Assembly (NCBI GenBank): GCA_024291935.2
Contig: CM044326.1
Coordinates: 38,582,948 to 38,646,947 of the forward strand
Direction: 5' to 3'
Length of the DNA stretch: 64,000 nucleotides
From: Okapia johnstoni
Taxonomy: Eukaryota > Chordata > Mammalia > Artiodactyla > Giraffidae
The translations under genes were made by a program, and so were the position numbers. Every line of letters starts with the position of its first letter. Position 1 is the stretch's first letter. Under the pieces are notes generated by a model that saw only the letters and a program-made list of their open reading frames with translations, searched no databases and was not told the DNA's origin. Positions 10,202 to 21,046 of this stretch are shown here, in pieces.

Positions 10202-10420
10202 GCTGTTGCTTAGTTGCTGAATGGTGTGTGACTCTGCGACCTCACTGACTGTAGCTGGCCAGACTCCTCAGTCCTTGGGATTCCCTAGACAACAATACTG
10301 AAATGGGGTGCCATTTCCTTCTCTGAGGGATCTGCCTGACCCAGGGATTGAAACTGAGTCTTCTGCGCCTTCTGCATTGGCTAATGGATTCTTTACTGCT
10401 GAGCCAACTGTGAAGCCCCC
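10202..10420 (-). mobile_element. Bov-tA SINE, antisense, diverged
   Basis: Full-length order is recognisable on the minus strand: GCTGTTGCTTAGTTGCTG tail, CTGTAGCTGGCCAGACTCC, GGTGCCATTTCCTTCTCTG, GACCCAGGGATTGAAACTG, CTGAGCCAACTGTGAAGCCC head. More diverged than most copies here, so probably older. Confidence 0.88.
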
Positions 10421-10751
10421 ATGTGCCCAGCATAAATCATCTCAAAATGATCAAAGTGTTCTAGTGGCCCAGTTTTCCAGCATGTTTACTCAGGGGATGA
10501 GGAGTCTGAGGTCGGAATGTGACCGCCCTTGCCCTGAGTTTCCCAGCAAGCCAGGAACCCAGTAGAAGTTTCCATCCCCGTAGATTTCCCTGTTAGGAGG
10601 GACCAGCGATTCTGTCTGGCCCCCAGCACTACCCGGGAGCCCTGATTTCACCCCAGTACCCCCAAAGTCGCTAAGCCTTCAGCATCCCTGCCCAGACTGG
10701 TGTCCCCAGGGGCACGTCACCCCCCAGTGTCTGTCCCAATTAGAAAGGACA
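10421..10751. other. Mostly unassigned, MIR-like in part
   Basis: CAGTTTTCCAGCATGTTTAC followed by GGATGAGGAGTCTGAGGTC (about 10470-10560) is MIR-like but weak. The rest is GC-rich unique-looking sequence. Confidence 0.35.
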
Positions 10752-11091
10752 GCCGGGGATGAGGTTTGAACCTGTGCCTTGGGAGCAGGGGATGAGGTTT
10801 GAACCTGTGCCTTGGGAGGCGGGGGTGAGGTTTGAACCTGTGCCTTGGGAGCAGGGGATGAGGTTTGAAACCTGTGCCTTGGGAGCCGGGGTGAGAGGTT
10901 TGAACCTGTGCCTTGGGAGCCGGGGGTGAGGTTTGAACCTGTGCCTTGGGAGCCGGGGATGAGGTTTGAACCTGTGCCTTGGGAGCAGGGGATGAGGTTT
11001 GAACCTGTGCCTTGGGAGCCGGGGGTGAGGTTTGAACCTGTGCCTTGGGAGCCGGGGGTGAGGTTTGAACCTGTGCCTTGGGAGCAGGCCT
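10752..11091. repeat. 33-bp minisatellite, about 10 units
   Basis: GAGGTTTGAACCTGTGCC recurs at 10761, 10794, 10827, 10860, 10895, 10928, 10961, 10994, 11027 and 11060, so the period is 33 bp with one 35-bp unit. Units vary at two or three sites in the spacer (GCAGGGGAT, GCCGGGGGT, GGCGGGGGT). Because 33 is divisible by three, open frames run through it on both strands (for example 10679-11170 minus, repeating PKAQVQTS). These are artefacts of the period: no start context, no homology, and flanking frames close quickly. GC-rich, probably a variable-number tandem repeat. Confidence 0.97.
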
Positions 11092-11164
11092 CCACACAGC
11101 CTTTCCAACCAGGAGCCACTGTCCCCTCCCCTCGCTTTGTCGGGTGTAATTGACTGGGGTTCAA

Positions 11165-11290
11165 GAGCATCGCCTTTTATTACCTCTAACAGCCCCATAG
11201 CCACTGATTGCCCGCACTGATGGCTAATTTAATTTCTGTCAGTACAGCACTGAGTGGCTTTAAAAGGACCATTATCCACGAGGGCCATGC
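11165..11290 (+). other. Ancient element A (copy of the 27.7-kb element)
   Basis: The core at about 11171-11247 shares ATAGCCACTGATTGCCC and TAATTTAATTTCTGTCA, two exact 17-base blocks in the same order and spacing, with 27668-27745. Across the ~51 central bases I count about six differences. Neither copy belongs to the young families here. I infer an old low-copy repeat family kept under constraint; the MER121/UCON/Eulor class is the kind of family meant, but I could not check the name. Confidence 0.7.
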
Positions 11291-11559
11291 TTGAGGGAGA
11301 TGTTAGTGGGTTCGCCATACAGAGAACTGGTTTTCACGCTGAGTTCCCAGCAGGTTTGAAGCGGCTGGGACCTCAGAGGGGTCTAGGCAGACTCTGAACT
11401 CACACTGGGACAGCAGAGGCCTGGATTTATTTAGGCTTTTTTCAAGAGTCTCACAGTAAGGACCACCCCTTCTGCTCCGATGGAGAGTTTGATTCTCTGT
11501 GATAACCCAGGGGGACCTGGCCCATCTCTCTTCCACTCTGTGCCCAGGAGGATCCCTGG
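11291..11559. other. Unassigned sequence
   Basis: No gene or repeat recognised, despite overlapping 83-115-codon frames on both strands. Confidence 0.3.
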
Positions 11560-11715
11560 AAAGGGACAAACACAGGCTGTCACTCCCCTGTTGGAAAAGC
11601 TGGAAAGGCTGCTCTTGCTCCACGCTCCCAGTCCAGCTTCCAGGGGCCACCCTGTACCCTCATCATTGCCTGCTTCTCTCTCTGTGCCCCAACTCACCAA
11701 ACTGCCTGCACTGTC
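11560..11715 (+). mobile_element. L2-like remnant
   Basis: CTGTCACTCCCCTGTTGGAAAAG followed by C/T-rich sequence is L2-like in order, without a clear end. Confidence 0.35.
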
Positions 11716-11727
11716 CCCCTCAACTTT

Positions 11728-11850
11728 TTAAATTGACTAATTACTTTTAATTGGAGGAGAGTTACAATATTCTAATGGGTTTTGCCATCCATCCGTGTAA
11801 ATGGTGCCACAGGCCTACATGTGTCCCCTCCATCCTGAACCCCTGAACTT
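11728..11850 (-). mobile_element. L1 3' end fragment, antisense
   Basis: TTTTAAATTGACTAATTAC, TTTTAATTGGAGGAGAGTTAC and CATGTGTCCCCTCCATCC match a ruminant L1 3' UTR in reverse, cut off after ~120 bases. Confidence 0.75.
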
Positions 11851-11959
11851 TAGCATCTGGTTCTTGTACCACGACATCCTTTCTGACCTTTCCAACCCAC
11901 TCAAGCTCTTTTCATCTTCAAGGACACAGTTCATCTCTGGGAAGCTTCTGTTGGTCTTA

Positions 11960-12110
11960 TTTGTTCAACCAATCTTGGTGTATTTGCTGAAAACCTATCC
12001 CCTGTCAGACACTGCAGTTGGTGATGGGGAATAAAATGCTGAGCAAAGTCAGACATGGTGCTTGCCCTCATGGAGCTTAACCTCCATAGCGGGAGATGGA
12101 TGCTCAACTA
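11960..12110 (+). mobile_element. L2-like remnant
   Basis: Contains the L2-style run CCTGTCAGACACTGCAG, GGTGATGGGGAATAAAATGC, TGCTTGCCCTCATGGAGCTT. Confidence 0.55.
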
Positions 12111-12289
12111 AACAGCACCTGAGGACCCCTGAAAGAGGAGAAACTGCGCCAAGCCACTCTGGATCGGGGAGTAGGTCTGGCCTCAGGAGTCAGAGACCCT
12201 GTTTCTTTTCTTCCATGAGTCCCTGTACCCACAGTGTTTGTGATTCTGTACCGTTATCATACTGCTCAGAGATGAGCTCCCTGGGGACC

Positions 12290-12365
12290 CACCTATCTAC
12301 ACAACCACCCATCCATCTATCCATCCATCTGCCCATTCGCCTATCCACCCACCCATCTATCTTCC
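12290..12365. repeat. (ATCC)n tetranucleotide tract
   Basis: Imperfect CCATC/TATC units, for example CCATCCATCTATCCATCC; probably polymorphic. Confidence 0.9.
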
Positions 12366-12446
12366 CATTTATCCAGTGATTGAACAACCATCAGCTCATC
12401 CACCCACACATTTATGTATGTAATAACCATTTAGTATCTATCCAAT

Positions 12447-12668
12447 GGGGCTACCCAGGTGGCTCAGTGGTAAAGAATTCACCTCCCAATGCAGGAGAAG
12501 CAAGAGACGTGGGTTCGAGCCCTATGTAGGGAAGATCCTCTGGGGGGGGGGGGTAAGTGGAAACACACTCCAGTATTATTGCCCGGGAACTTCCATGGAC
12601 AGAGGAGCCTGCTGGGCTACTATCCGTGGATCGCAAAGAATCAGACATGATTTAGCAACTAAACAACA
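12447..12668 (+). mobile_element. Bov-tA SINE with a G-run expansion
   Basis: Head GGGCTACCCAGGTGGCTCAG, tail AGCAACTAAACAACAACAA. The usual CTGGAGGAGGG segment has become a run of about 12 G near 12541-12552. ATCTATC(C)AA occurs on both sides and is a plausible target duplication. Confidence 0.93.
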
Positions 12669-12734
12669 ACAATCTATCAAACACATGACAGATGCTAGGG
12701 AACATAGAGAAGAATCACATACGACTTTTTACTG

Positions 12735-13022
12735 GCCTTCAAATCTCCTCTAAATCACTCCCTCCAGGAACCCTCGCTCACTCCCAAGTCCACGTCAGGC
12801 CTTCTGGTGCCTCCCCACTCCTGCTCTCCTTACCATGACCCCAAAGGGCTCCAATTCCCAAACTCTGTTAACATAATAGCACAATATCATCTTTGCTTAA
12901 ATATGTTTTCATCTCCCACAAACTGTAAGCTCCTGCATTTTATTATTGTTTGTTATAGTAAGGGCTCCATCTATATTTGTAAATGATGAATGAGTAAATA
13001 AATGATAATTGTGAATAAATTA
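12735..13022 (+). mobile_element. L2 LINE 3' remnant
   Basis: Ordered L2 landmarks: CCTTCAAATCTCCTCTAAATC, CTTCTGGTGCCTCCCC, CTCCCACAAACTGTAAGCTCC, then the TGAATGAGTAAATAAATG terminal repeat. Confidence 0.6.
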
Positions 13023-13287
13023 ACATGGCCTTTATCTTATGTGAGTGAGCTTAACAAGTAGAAGCAACTATGCAAGTAATCACAAAGTGATGAAACTACA
13101 TTGACTCAGTCGCTTGTGGGGGTCAGTTCTCCTTTCCCCTGGGTCCTGGTGCACACAAGGTTTTGTTTGTGTCCTCCAAGAGCCTCTGTTTCCCCCAGTC
13201 CTGTGAAAGTTCTGTAATCAAATCCTGCTAACCTTCATAGTCAGGTTCCCTGGGGATTCTCAGTCCCTTTGCCGGATCACCATGTTT

Positions 13288-13646
13288 GACAGAGAAGACT
13301 GTTGAGAGTCCCTTGAAAAGCAAGGAGATCAAACCAGTCAATCCTAAAGGAAATCAATTCTGAATATTCATTAGAAGGACTGATGCTGAAACTGAAACTC
13401 CAATGCTTTGGCCACCTGATGAGAAGAGTCAACTCATTAGAAAAGACCCTGATGTTGGAAAAGATTGAAGGCGGGAGGAGAAGGGGATGACAGAGGATGA
13501 GATGGTTGGATGGCATCACTGATTCAATGGACATGAGTTTGAGTAAGCTCCAGGAGATGGTGAAGGGCAGGGAAGCCTGGTGTCCTGCAGTCCATGGGGT
13601 CGCAAAGAGTCGGACACGACTGAGCGACTCAACAACAACAACACAT
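13288..13646 (+). mobile_element. BovB LINE 3' end
   Basis: From GAGAAGACTGTTGAGAGTCC through GGACACGACTGAGCGACTC and a CAACAACAACA tail. It carries the last ~110 codons of the BovB frame ([30 protein letters not shown]) but with no upstream catalytic region. Confidence 0.95.
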
Positions 13647-14817
13647 TGGCAAGTCTGGTGTGGGGCCTAGAGCCTTCACAACAGTGTGAAAACTTCTTTG
13701 GTATGATTGTCTTCCAGTGTGTGGGTCACCCACTCAGCAGCTCTGTGGTAGGGTTGCAGTCTCTATGGTAGAGCTGCTGCCTGTGCTGCTGTCCCTGCAG
13801 CAGGTCACCGCTGACCAGGGATGAAAACAGACATTGGGCCCCGAGGCCTAAGGAGGGCTGCGGAGGGTTGGGCATTCCAAGCCCATGCAACAGCAAGGGA
13901 ACAGGCATGGAAAACGCAGATTTGAAAGGAAAATGCAACACCATCCACAAAAGCCCCATTCTGGGTGTATGAGAAATTACTGGAAAATGAGGTTTCACAA
14001 GTTTAAAGGACTTCTCTCACAAAGCAATGGTGTCAAGCTTTCTAAGCAACCAACTGGTATTCTTCGCATAAAAACTTAGACCTGACCCCAATTTCCCAAC
14101 TGACGACTTGGGATTGTTATAAGTTAGTATTTATGGTAAAAGTTCTATAACAGGAGACCAGCCAATGTTAACAATGAGGTTATTTTGAAAGACCAAAAAT
14201 GTGAAAGTAGGGATTATGAATCAATCGTTGTCTTACCTCCATCCTGACCCCACATAGTAGAGAAAAATCCCCATTCACACTAAGTAGTTGTAAACCGTAA
14301 CAGATTGTTAGATGTTTTAGCAACATGCTTTGTATACTTAGGAGTTTTTGTAACTAAATGGACTCTGAAGCTTGAAAGAAGAAAAGTGAGAAATCTGTGC
14401 TTCAAATTGGAATAACTAATAGTGTTAAATACCTAAAGACTTCATAGTTGCTAAAATACTGCATATAAGCTATTGTTCTGATGACATCTTGGTGCCCCGT
14501 GACTGACGCTAAATAAGGCAGGCACTGAACACATAGGCTTAAGCTCCACCTTAGAGGGAGCAGATGTGGAAGAAGAAGAAATCCACAAAATATTCAGAAA
14601 GTAGAATTGTGACGGGTCATGCAGTTTTAAGACAAGATTCCAAGACCAACCTACTTAGATGGCCTTAGTGCTTCCACCAGGTAAGAGGAGGCTGAAACAC
14701 TAGTATGTGCTCAGAGAATGGGGTCAATGAGACAGAAACAGAATTGGTTTCAGGAAGAAAGATGGATTTGGTTCAAGACATGCGGAGTCTGCAAGACGTT
14801 TATGTGGAGTCAATCAT
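13647..14817. other. Long repeat-poor stretch
   Basis: Over 1.1 kb with no recognised repeat, gene or RNA. The part at 14080-14520 is AT-rich and has the texture of single-copy noncoding DNA. Worth an alignment for constraint. Confidence 0.35.
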
Positions 14818-15085
14818 AAAGAAGGACTGATGCCGAAGCTGAAGTTCCAATACTTTGGCCACCTAATGCAAAGAGCCAACTCATTGGAAAAGACCCTGAT
14901 GCTGGGAAATATTGAAGGCAAAAAGAGAAGAGGGGCAGCAAAGGATGAGATGGTTAGATAGCATCACCAACTCAGTGAGTATGAATCTGAGCAAACTCTG
15001 GGAGATAGTGAAAGACAGGGAAGCCTGGGGTAGTACAGTCCATGGGGTCACAAAGAGTCAGACATGACTTAGCAACTGAACAACA
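14818..15085 (+). mobile_element. BovB LINE 3' end
   Basis: AAGAAGGACTGATGCCGAAG to CTTAGCAACTGAACAACAATAG. GTCAATCATA before and TAGTCATATA after may be a decayed target duplication. Confidence 0.94.
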
Positions 15086-15332
15086 ATAGTCATATATAGA
15101 GTGGGACTGGAGCTCAGGTGAGTTTTTGATGATGGAGACAGAGATTGGAGGGTCTCTGGCTCAAAGGTGAAAGCTGAGGTCATAGGAGTGGATGAAATCG
15201 ATCTGGAGAAGCATATCACGAAACAAAAGACAGAGTAGATTTCTATTTCTCGTCCGCCCTCCAGCCACTCTTCATTTGTTTTGTCTTCTTTGCTCACAGA
15301 GCTTCAGTTTGAGGTTCAGTTACCAGAATGTC
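15086..15332. other. Unassigned sequence
   Basis: No feature recognised. Confidence 0.3.
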
Positions 15333-15745
15333 ATGTTAGTTTCCTAGTTTCCTACAAATTGTCATTTGTAATGACAATTACAAATTTTCACAAACTATGT
15401 GGCTTAAAACAATGGGAATTTATTTTCTCAGTGCTAGCACCCAGAAGTCTAAAATCAAAGTGTTGGCAAGGTTGCCCTCCCTCCAAAGGCTTAAGGGGAG
15501 GTTCCTTTCTCACCTCCTCCAGCTTCTGGCAGCTCTGGGTAACCCTTGGCTTAGCTGTGTCATTCTAAGGATGTCAGTCATTCACTTTAGGGTCCACTCA
15601 AAATTCAGGGTGGTTTAGTCTTGAGATGGTTAGTTTAATTACAGCTGCAAAGATATCTTGTCTAAATAAGTTCCCATTCACAGGCATGAGAGGTTAGGAC
15701 TTGGACAGATATTTCTGAGGGACACAATTCAACCCACTACAAATG
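15333..15745 (+). mobile_element. Old L1M-type 3' module
   Basis: Same family as 3430: TTAGTTTCCTAGTTTCC, ACTATGTGGCTTAAAACAATGG, CACCCAGAAGTCTAAAATC, TTCCCATTCACAGG, ending ACAATTCAACCCACTAC. Near its 5' end the expected GGGCTGCTGTAACAAATTACC segment is replaced by a hairpin (15357-15379). Confidence 0.65.
15357..15379. repeat. Perfect 10-bp stem hairpin
   Basis: AATTGTCATT, loop TGT, AATGACAATT. It replaces family sequence inside the L1M module, consistent with a local templated inversion during repair. Confidence 0.85.
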
Positions 15746-16089
15746 GTGACTCTGTGATTTCTGAAATGACTCACTCTTTTTCCAGCCCCAGTCAGCACTG
15801 AGATACAAATATAAGTTTAGAAAAAAAATGGCTATTATATTACTCCTAGCCCCAGTGGAGGAATCTCGTTCAGTTCACCATGACATTGATGACAATCCCT
15901 TTACCGTTTGCTGCACATCCTGTTTCCAGCTTCTCTTACATCTGAAGGTGACCAGATTAGTCCAGAATATAGTCTATCCAGGGGGACACAGGGAAATTCT
16001 GCTGGGGATGCTTAGAAAGATAAAAGAACAGGCTGGTTTTTGTACTTGTCCATCTTCCCTGCTTAGAATGCTGGTGTGAAGACATGAAG
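15746..16089. other. Unassigned, possibly part of an old MER-type repeat
   Basis: CTTCTCTTACATCTGAAGGTGACCAG with GCTTAGAATGCTGGTGTGAAG (15925-16080) resembles the 'TTAAGCCACTGAG' family seen at 42170 and 56985. Weak. Confidence 0.35.
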
Positions 16090-16316
16090 ACTTCCCAGGT
16101 GGCGCCAGTGATAAAGAACCCACCTGACAATGCAGGAGATGCAAGAGATGTGGGTTTGATCCCTGGGTCAGGAAGATCCCCTGGAGGAGGGCACAGCAAC
16201 CCACTCCAGTATTCTTGCCTGGAGAATCCCATGGAGAGGGAGCTTGGCAGGCCAAGGTCCATAGTGTTGCAAAGAGTCAGACACAACTGAAGCGACTTAG
16301 TAAGCACACACATGGG
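16090..16316 (+). mobile_element. Bov-tA SINE with clear target duplication
   Basis: GACATGAAG occurs at 16081-16089 and 16317-16325. The element runs from ACTTCCCAGGTGGCGCCAG to AACTGAAGCGACTTAGTAAG with a short CA tail. Confidence 0.94.
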
Positions 16317-16885
16317 GACATGAAGCCTTCAGTGGCAGTGGTCTTTCAATAATGAGGTGATAAGCATGTGGATGAAAGCCAGCCCACTCAGGGTCTAACA
16401 TGGCATCACTGATGAGCAAAGCAATGCCAGTCTCTGTTCACTTTCAGATGTCTCTTACTCCTCCTTGTTTAAGTCACTGTTCGATGGCTAGTACGTTACT
16501 TGCAGGTGAATGTAACTTCAGTTGGCACAAAACCTAAACTTAAGGGGCAGAAAGAGAAAGAGTAGTCAGCAAAATAAGCAAAGAACAAGAGAAGGTAATA
16601 TCTTTGAAGTCAAGGAAAGAGAGAACCTGAAGAAAAGCGTGTCAAGTGCATGTGAATTGGGAGGTAAAGTACGATGATGAGTAAAAGAGATAAGTGAGTA
16701 CTAATTGATCATTGAGAAAGGAGGAGGGGCAATGCCTTAGTTGGACATGGTCCATTGGAATTGCCAGTTAGAACCTATTGATGACCAACTGGAAGAGGTT
16801 ATATAAGCTGGAAAGACTGGGTTTAACAGAACTGAAATAAGGTACTAAAATGAATGAAGAGACTAGATCAAGAATCCAAGGGTAA
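16317..16885. other. Unassigned sequence
   Basis: No recognised gene or repeat. Confidence 0.3.
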
Positions 16886-17745
16886 ATATGATCCAGCAAT
16901 CCCATTCCTGGGCATATACCCAGAAAAAACTATAATTTGAAAAGTTACACGCATCCTTATGAATAACACTATTCACAAGAGACAAGGCATGGAAACAATC
17001 TAATGTCCATTGACAGATGAATGGATAGAGAAGATGTGGTGTATATATACAATGGAATATTTGTTGCTGTTGTTATTGTTATTCAATTGTTAAGTCGTGT
17101 CCGACTCTTTGCTGCCCCATGGACTATAGTACACCAGGCTTCTCTGTGCATGGGATTTCTCAGGCAAGAATACTGGAGTAGGTTGTCATTTCCTTCTTCA
17201 GGGGATCTTTCCAGATCAGGGATCAAATCCATGTCTCTCACCTTGGTAGGCAGATTCTTTACCACTGAGCCACCAGGGAAGTCCACAAAGGGAATATTAC
17301 TCAGTCATTAAAAAGAATGAAATAGTGCCATTTGCAGCAACATAAATGGACCTAGAGGTTATCATACTAAGTAAAGCAAGTCAGAGGAGACAGACAAATA
17401 CCATATGATGTCACTTATATGTGGAATCTAATATGCAACACATATGAATATATCTACAAAACAGAAATGGACTCACAGACATAGAGAACAAACTTGAGGT
17501 TGCCAAGAAGGAGAGGGGTGGGTGGGAGGAAGGGTTGGGGCTTTGGAATTAGCAGATGCAAACTATTATATATAAGATAGAAAAACAACAAGGTGCTACT
17601 GTATAGCACAGGAATCGATATTCAATACCCTGTGATACATTACAATGGAAAAGAATATATATGTATATAACTAAATTGATTTGCTATACAGCAGAAATTA
17701 ACACTACATTATAAATTAAATACATTTCAATGATTTTTTTTAAGT
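16886..17745 (+). pseudogene. L1 ORF2 C-terminus and 3' UTR, interrupted
   Basis: Sense-strand artiodactyl L1. It shows GATCCAGCAATCCCATTCC, GGGCATATACCCAGAAAAAAC and GATGAATGGATAGAGAAGATG (the nucleotide hallmarks of the end of ORF2). The 3' UTR follows with GATGTCACTTATATGTGGAATC and CTACTGTATAGCACAGG, and the end with ATTTGCTATACAGCAG. The frame is closed by stops and split by a Bov-tA at 17062-17290. Confidence 0.9.
17062..17290 (-). mobile_element. Bov-tA SINE inside L1
   Basis: Antisense copy with a TGTTGCTGTTGTTATTG tail and a CACTGAGCCACCAGGGAAGT head. GGAATATT at 17054-17061 and 17291-17298 is L1 sequence duplicated on insertion. Confidence 0.95.
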
Positions 17746-20429
17746 GAGAAAAAAAAGAACACAAGGGCAAGGCTTGACATGAAAAGGAGGAAAGAGACCC
17801 CTTTGTCAGAGACAAGGGTGTAAAGATGGGGAGAGGAGCAGAAGGAGGCACAGACAATCAGCAAGAAGTCAGATGGATGAGGTGGTAGATCAGAAGCAAA
17901 AACTCTATTAGAGGAAATGAGTCTGAGAGGAATTGAGTGGTCAGTACAGCAGCCTGGGGACAGCTGCCACCCACAGAAATGAGGAAGGTGCTCCAGGGAA
18001 CCAAGGCTCCTGAGTCGACTGGGCGATTCTCCAAGCTCTCCATTTTCCAAATGGCAGGTGGCAAGTAGAATCTTCTGCCCTCTCTGTACCAGCCTCTTGT
18101 CAGCAATTGGCAATGTTTATATCTTCTGCACAGAGAAAGAGAAATTACCTGGCTGCTGATCTCTGTTATGACATATATCTTCATGGAGGGAGAGGGAGGA
18201 AAACTCACCAGTGACAGAGAAACCAGAGAAATATCCTGTCTTTCCTCATCAGGGAAGAAGGATGTCATAACAGAGAATCAGCCATGGCCTTACGTCTGCA
18301 CATGCAAACCCGCCACTCAGCAAGGCAGGAAACTTCTTTGGTAACTGTTACAGAAAATAAAAGTGCTTGTAATATGAATTCTGCTGTCATTGAAATAATA
18401 TATGGGTAGATGTTTGTAAGGAAGGAAATATCACCCAGGAAAAAGATCTCCTGGCTGATTATATATTGGCAATGTCTCTGGCCTAGATGAGCAATGGATG
18501 CTTTTTATTTATGTCTGTGTACAAGTGAACATATATGTTTAATATTTTAGAGCCTGCAGAGGGGGGGCATGCCATTGCTAGATAACAATCTTGTTTTTCA
18601 TCGCCAATCAAGGTAACCAGAGAAGCCATGGTGACCTGCAGTTTGATGACAACGCTCTCTACCTATTTCCCCTTCACCCAGAAAAGGATCCATGTCTAAC
18701 AAATCACCTTGATGGTAGGGGGTGGGCACCAACATGACAGGAAGGAAATATATAACCCATCCAGTTACCAGATATGTAACTTTCATACATCAGCCCTTCT
18801 TCATCCTTCATTGGTAAATACCTTGCAAAAGAAAGATGAGGCATGACCTTGAAGGAGGAAGCATTAGAATGTGGCTGAGAGGGAAGGAAGTTGGAAAATG
18901 ATGGTTCACATATGTCCACGTCTCAGTTGGTTTCCAATGACCTCAAGTGACATCTTATTTAGGCCCCTAAGAAGATATCCAAATGGCCAGTGCATCTCCT
19001 ATTGCCTTCTGTGAAATTTTCATGGCTTTGGACTGACATTTATACAGAAAGGTAACTTCCTCCCTGATCCTGAAGATAGGGCTGATGCTAGGTATTCTCT
19101 ATTTCAAGTCTCATCTCTTGAATGTGAATTCCCACATCTTAAATTCTTCAGAACATTTCTTGGGATATTCCTGCCTGAATCTTGTTGCGAAAACAGACAG
19201 GAAGCAGTGCCAGCCAATTTGTTCTGTGTGAGGTCTGGGCGGGAAGCAGTAGTGTCACTACAGGAATGGAGTGGGGAATGCCTGTGCAGTGTCCTGGAGA
19301 GACCTCTGAGAGTCAGAACCCCAAGTTCACCATAGAGTAGGCAAGTAGAGTCTGGAGTATCAGGTGCTGAGGTTTATATTCCAAAGGGACTCAGATGGGA
19401 GGAGGGAATTGGGAGCAGTGATCAAAGGAAGCAAATTGGAGAATTGCTGTATTAATTACAGAGATGGGGGAAAGGGCAGCGATGACTTTGGCATAAGCAT
19501 TAGTGAGTCCCAGCTTGCCCTACTGGCCACACGACAGGCCAATAAATCAGAAATGAGATGTCGAGGTAAGGAACAACAGCTTTCTTCAGAAAGCTGGCTG
19601 ACCAAGAAGATGGCAGACTAATGTCTCAAAATAACCATCTTATCTGGGTCTGGATGCCAGGTTCTTTAATAGAACAGAGAGGAAAGGAAGGGGTGAGAAA
19701 GTAAAGTAAAAGGTCATACGTCTTGCAAATATCTCCTGGAATGGACAGCCTCAAGGAGAGGTGTGTTAATTTATTCCTTCTTGTAGCCACCCATAGATGG
19801 ACAGGGTCCTGAACAAAGGTACTTTGATTTTTACACTCAGGCAAAGGGGTAAGTTTCCCAGAGACAGACCATTGTGTATGTACAGTATTCTTTTAGTATT
19901 TTTTGAGCTAAAGCAATGGGAAGCAAAGGTTAAATTAAAAAACAGATCCAACATGGAGTCAGATTTTGTTCTTCCCTGTAACATGAGCACTTGTATGCTT
20001 GTATAGTCCCATCATGTAATTTACAGTTTGTCCACTTAAAACTGTTTACCAGTGAAGAAAATTCTGCTCTAAAAATCTTGTCAGATCCAGAATCTGCACT
20101 CATAAAATGATGCCAGGGTAACTAAATTCTCAATTTCATTCCTGTACTTATTATATATAGTTTACATACAGAAAGAATTTCAACCCATCTTCTTTAAAAG
20201 ACACAGACAGAAGAGAATCAGAAGTTAATCTAGTTATAGGGAATTGCATTAAAAATCTAGGACTACAAAACAAAACAAAACAAAAATCTAGGGCAGGTAT
20301 GGTGATGGTGGTGATGTGCTAAAGTTAATCAAGTGAGAGTTTCCTAGCAGGCAAGACAAAAAGGGAAACAGAAGAAGTCACTAATATCTCATGGTCTGAC
20401 AAAAGTTGCAGCACAGCATTTAATAACAG
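17746..20429. other. Long repeat-poor stretch
   Basis: About 2.7 kb with no young repeats. It holds a 128-bp inverted-repeat structure (18155-18282), a (CAAAA)n scrap near 20268-20290, and several ordinary open frames up to 136 codons on the minus strand near 17858-18268 that lack any recognisable domain. A degraded LTR near 19620-19990 is possible but not supported. Confidence 0.35.
18155..18282. repeat. Inverted repeat, ~20-bp arms, 87-bp spacer
   Basis: GCTGATCTCTGTTATGACAT at 18155-18174 is the reverse complement of ATGTCATAACAGAGAATCAGC at 18262-18282 with one extra base. It could be a MITE-like remnant or chance secondary structure; no target duplication was seen. Confidence 0.75.
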
Positions 20430-20541
20430 AGAATCCACTCCCAGTATTCCTGCCTGGAGAATCCCATGGACAGAGGAGCCTGCTGGGCTGCAGCCCATGG
20501 GGTCGTAAAGAGACAGGCATGACTGAACGACTAACACACAA
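20430..20541 (+). mobile_element. Bov-tA SINE, 3' half
   Basis: AGAATCCACTCCCAGTATTCC to GACTGAACGACTAACACAC; the tRNA-like head is absent. Confidence 0.92.
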
Positions 20542-21046
20542 AGTTTTAGGGGAATTGATTACGGGAGTTTCTATGCAGCAGGCCAGTCAATAAACAGTTT
20601 CTTCCACAAAAGATGCAGAAATAAAATTTTCATCCATGCTATGTGATCCTTTATTAGAAGCTTCAGTGGAAATGTAGCTTTCAGAAGGCATGTCCGGGAG
20701 AAGAGTAGGTCCCAGGACACTGGGCTCTGAACTGGCAGGACCACATAGCATACAACCTTATCTGCCACTACACTGAATTATCGTTGCCTGTACACTTGCT
20801 CCTCTTCTTCCTTAATTTTCAAGGACTAGAGGGTAGCATTTTTTTAAACCTATATTTGTATCCCAGCACTCAGCACTCAGTAGGCATTCCTATAAGAAAT
20901 GTTGGATACAGGATTTAACTTAATCCATTTATAGCACTCAGGTTGGCATGTCAGTTAAACCAAATGCAGCCCAGCACAAAGGTTCTTACCTGCCAACTGC
21001 TGTCAGCGTCATCTGGTGACCCTTCCTACAAAGAGACCATCTGACC
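20542..21046. other. Unassigned with an L2-like tail
   Basis: About 20760-20915 reads like an L2 3' end (TTTGTATCCCAGCACTCAGC, then CAGTAGGCATTCC). The rest is unassigned. Confidence 0.4.

Noticed and set aside
10740..11091. CRISPR-like regular repeats
   Set aside because: Units are contiguous with no unique spacers, and the setting is a ruminant genome. It is a minisatellite.
10679..11204. Overlapping minus-strand frames of 163, 126 and 154 codons
   Set aside because: They are the same 33-bp minisatellite read in three frames. Unit length divisible by three explains the openness; there is no homology or gene context.
11480..11750. Two overlapping 83-codon frames on plus
   Set aside because: They overlap L2-like and L1 sequence in two frames; no coding support.
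19620..19990. Possible solo LTR
   Set aside because: No paired TG...CA ends with target duplication and no polyadenylation layout could be fixed.
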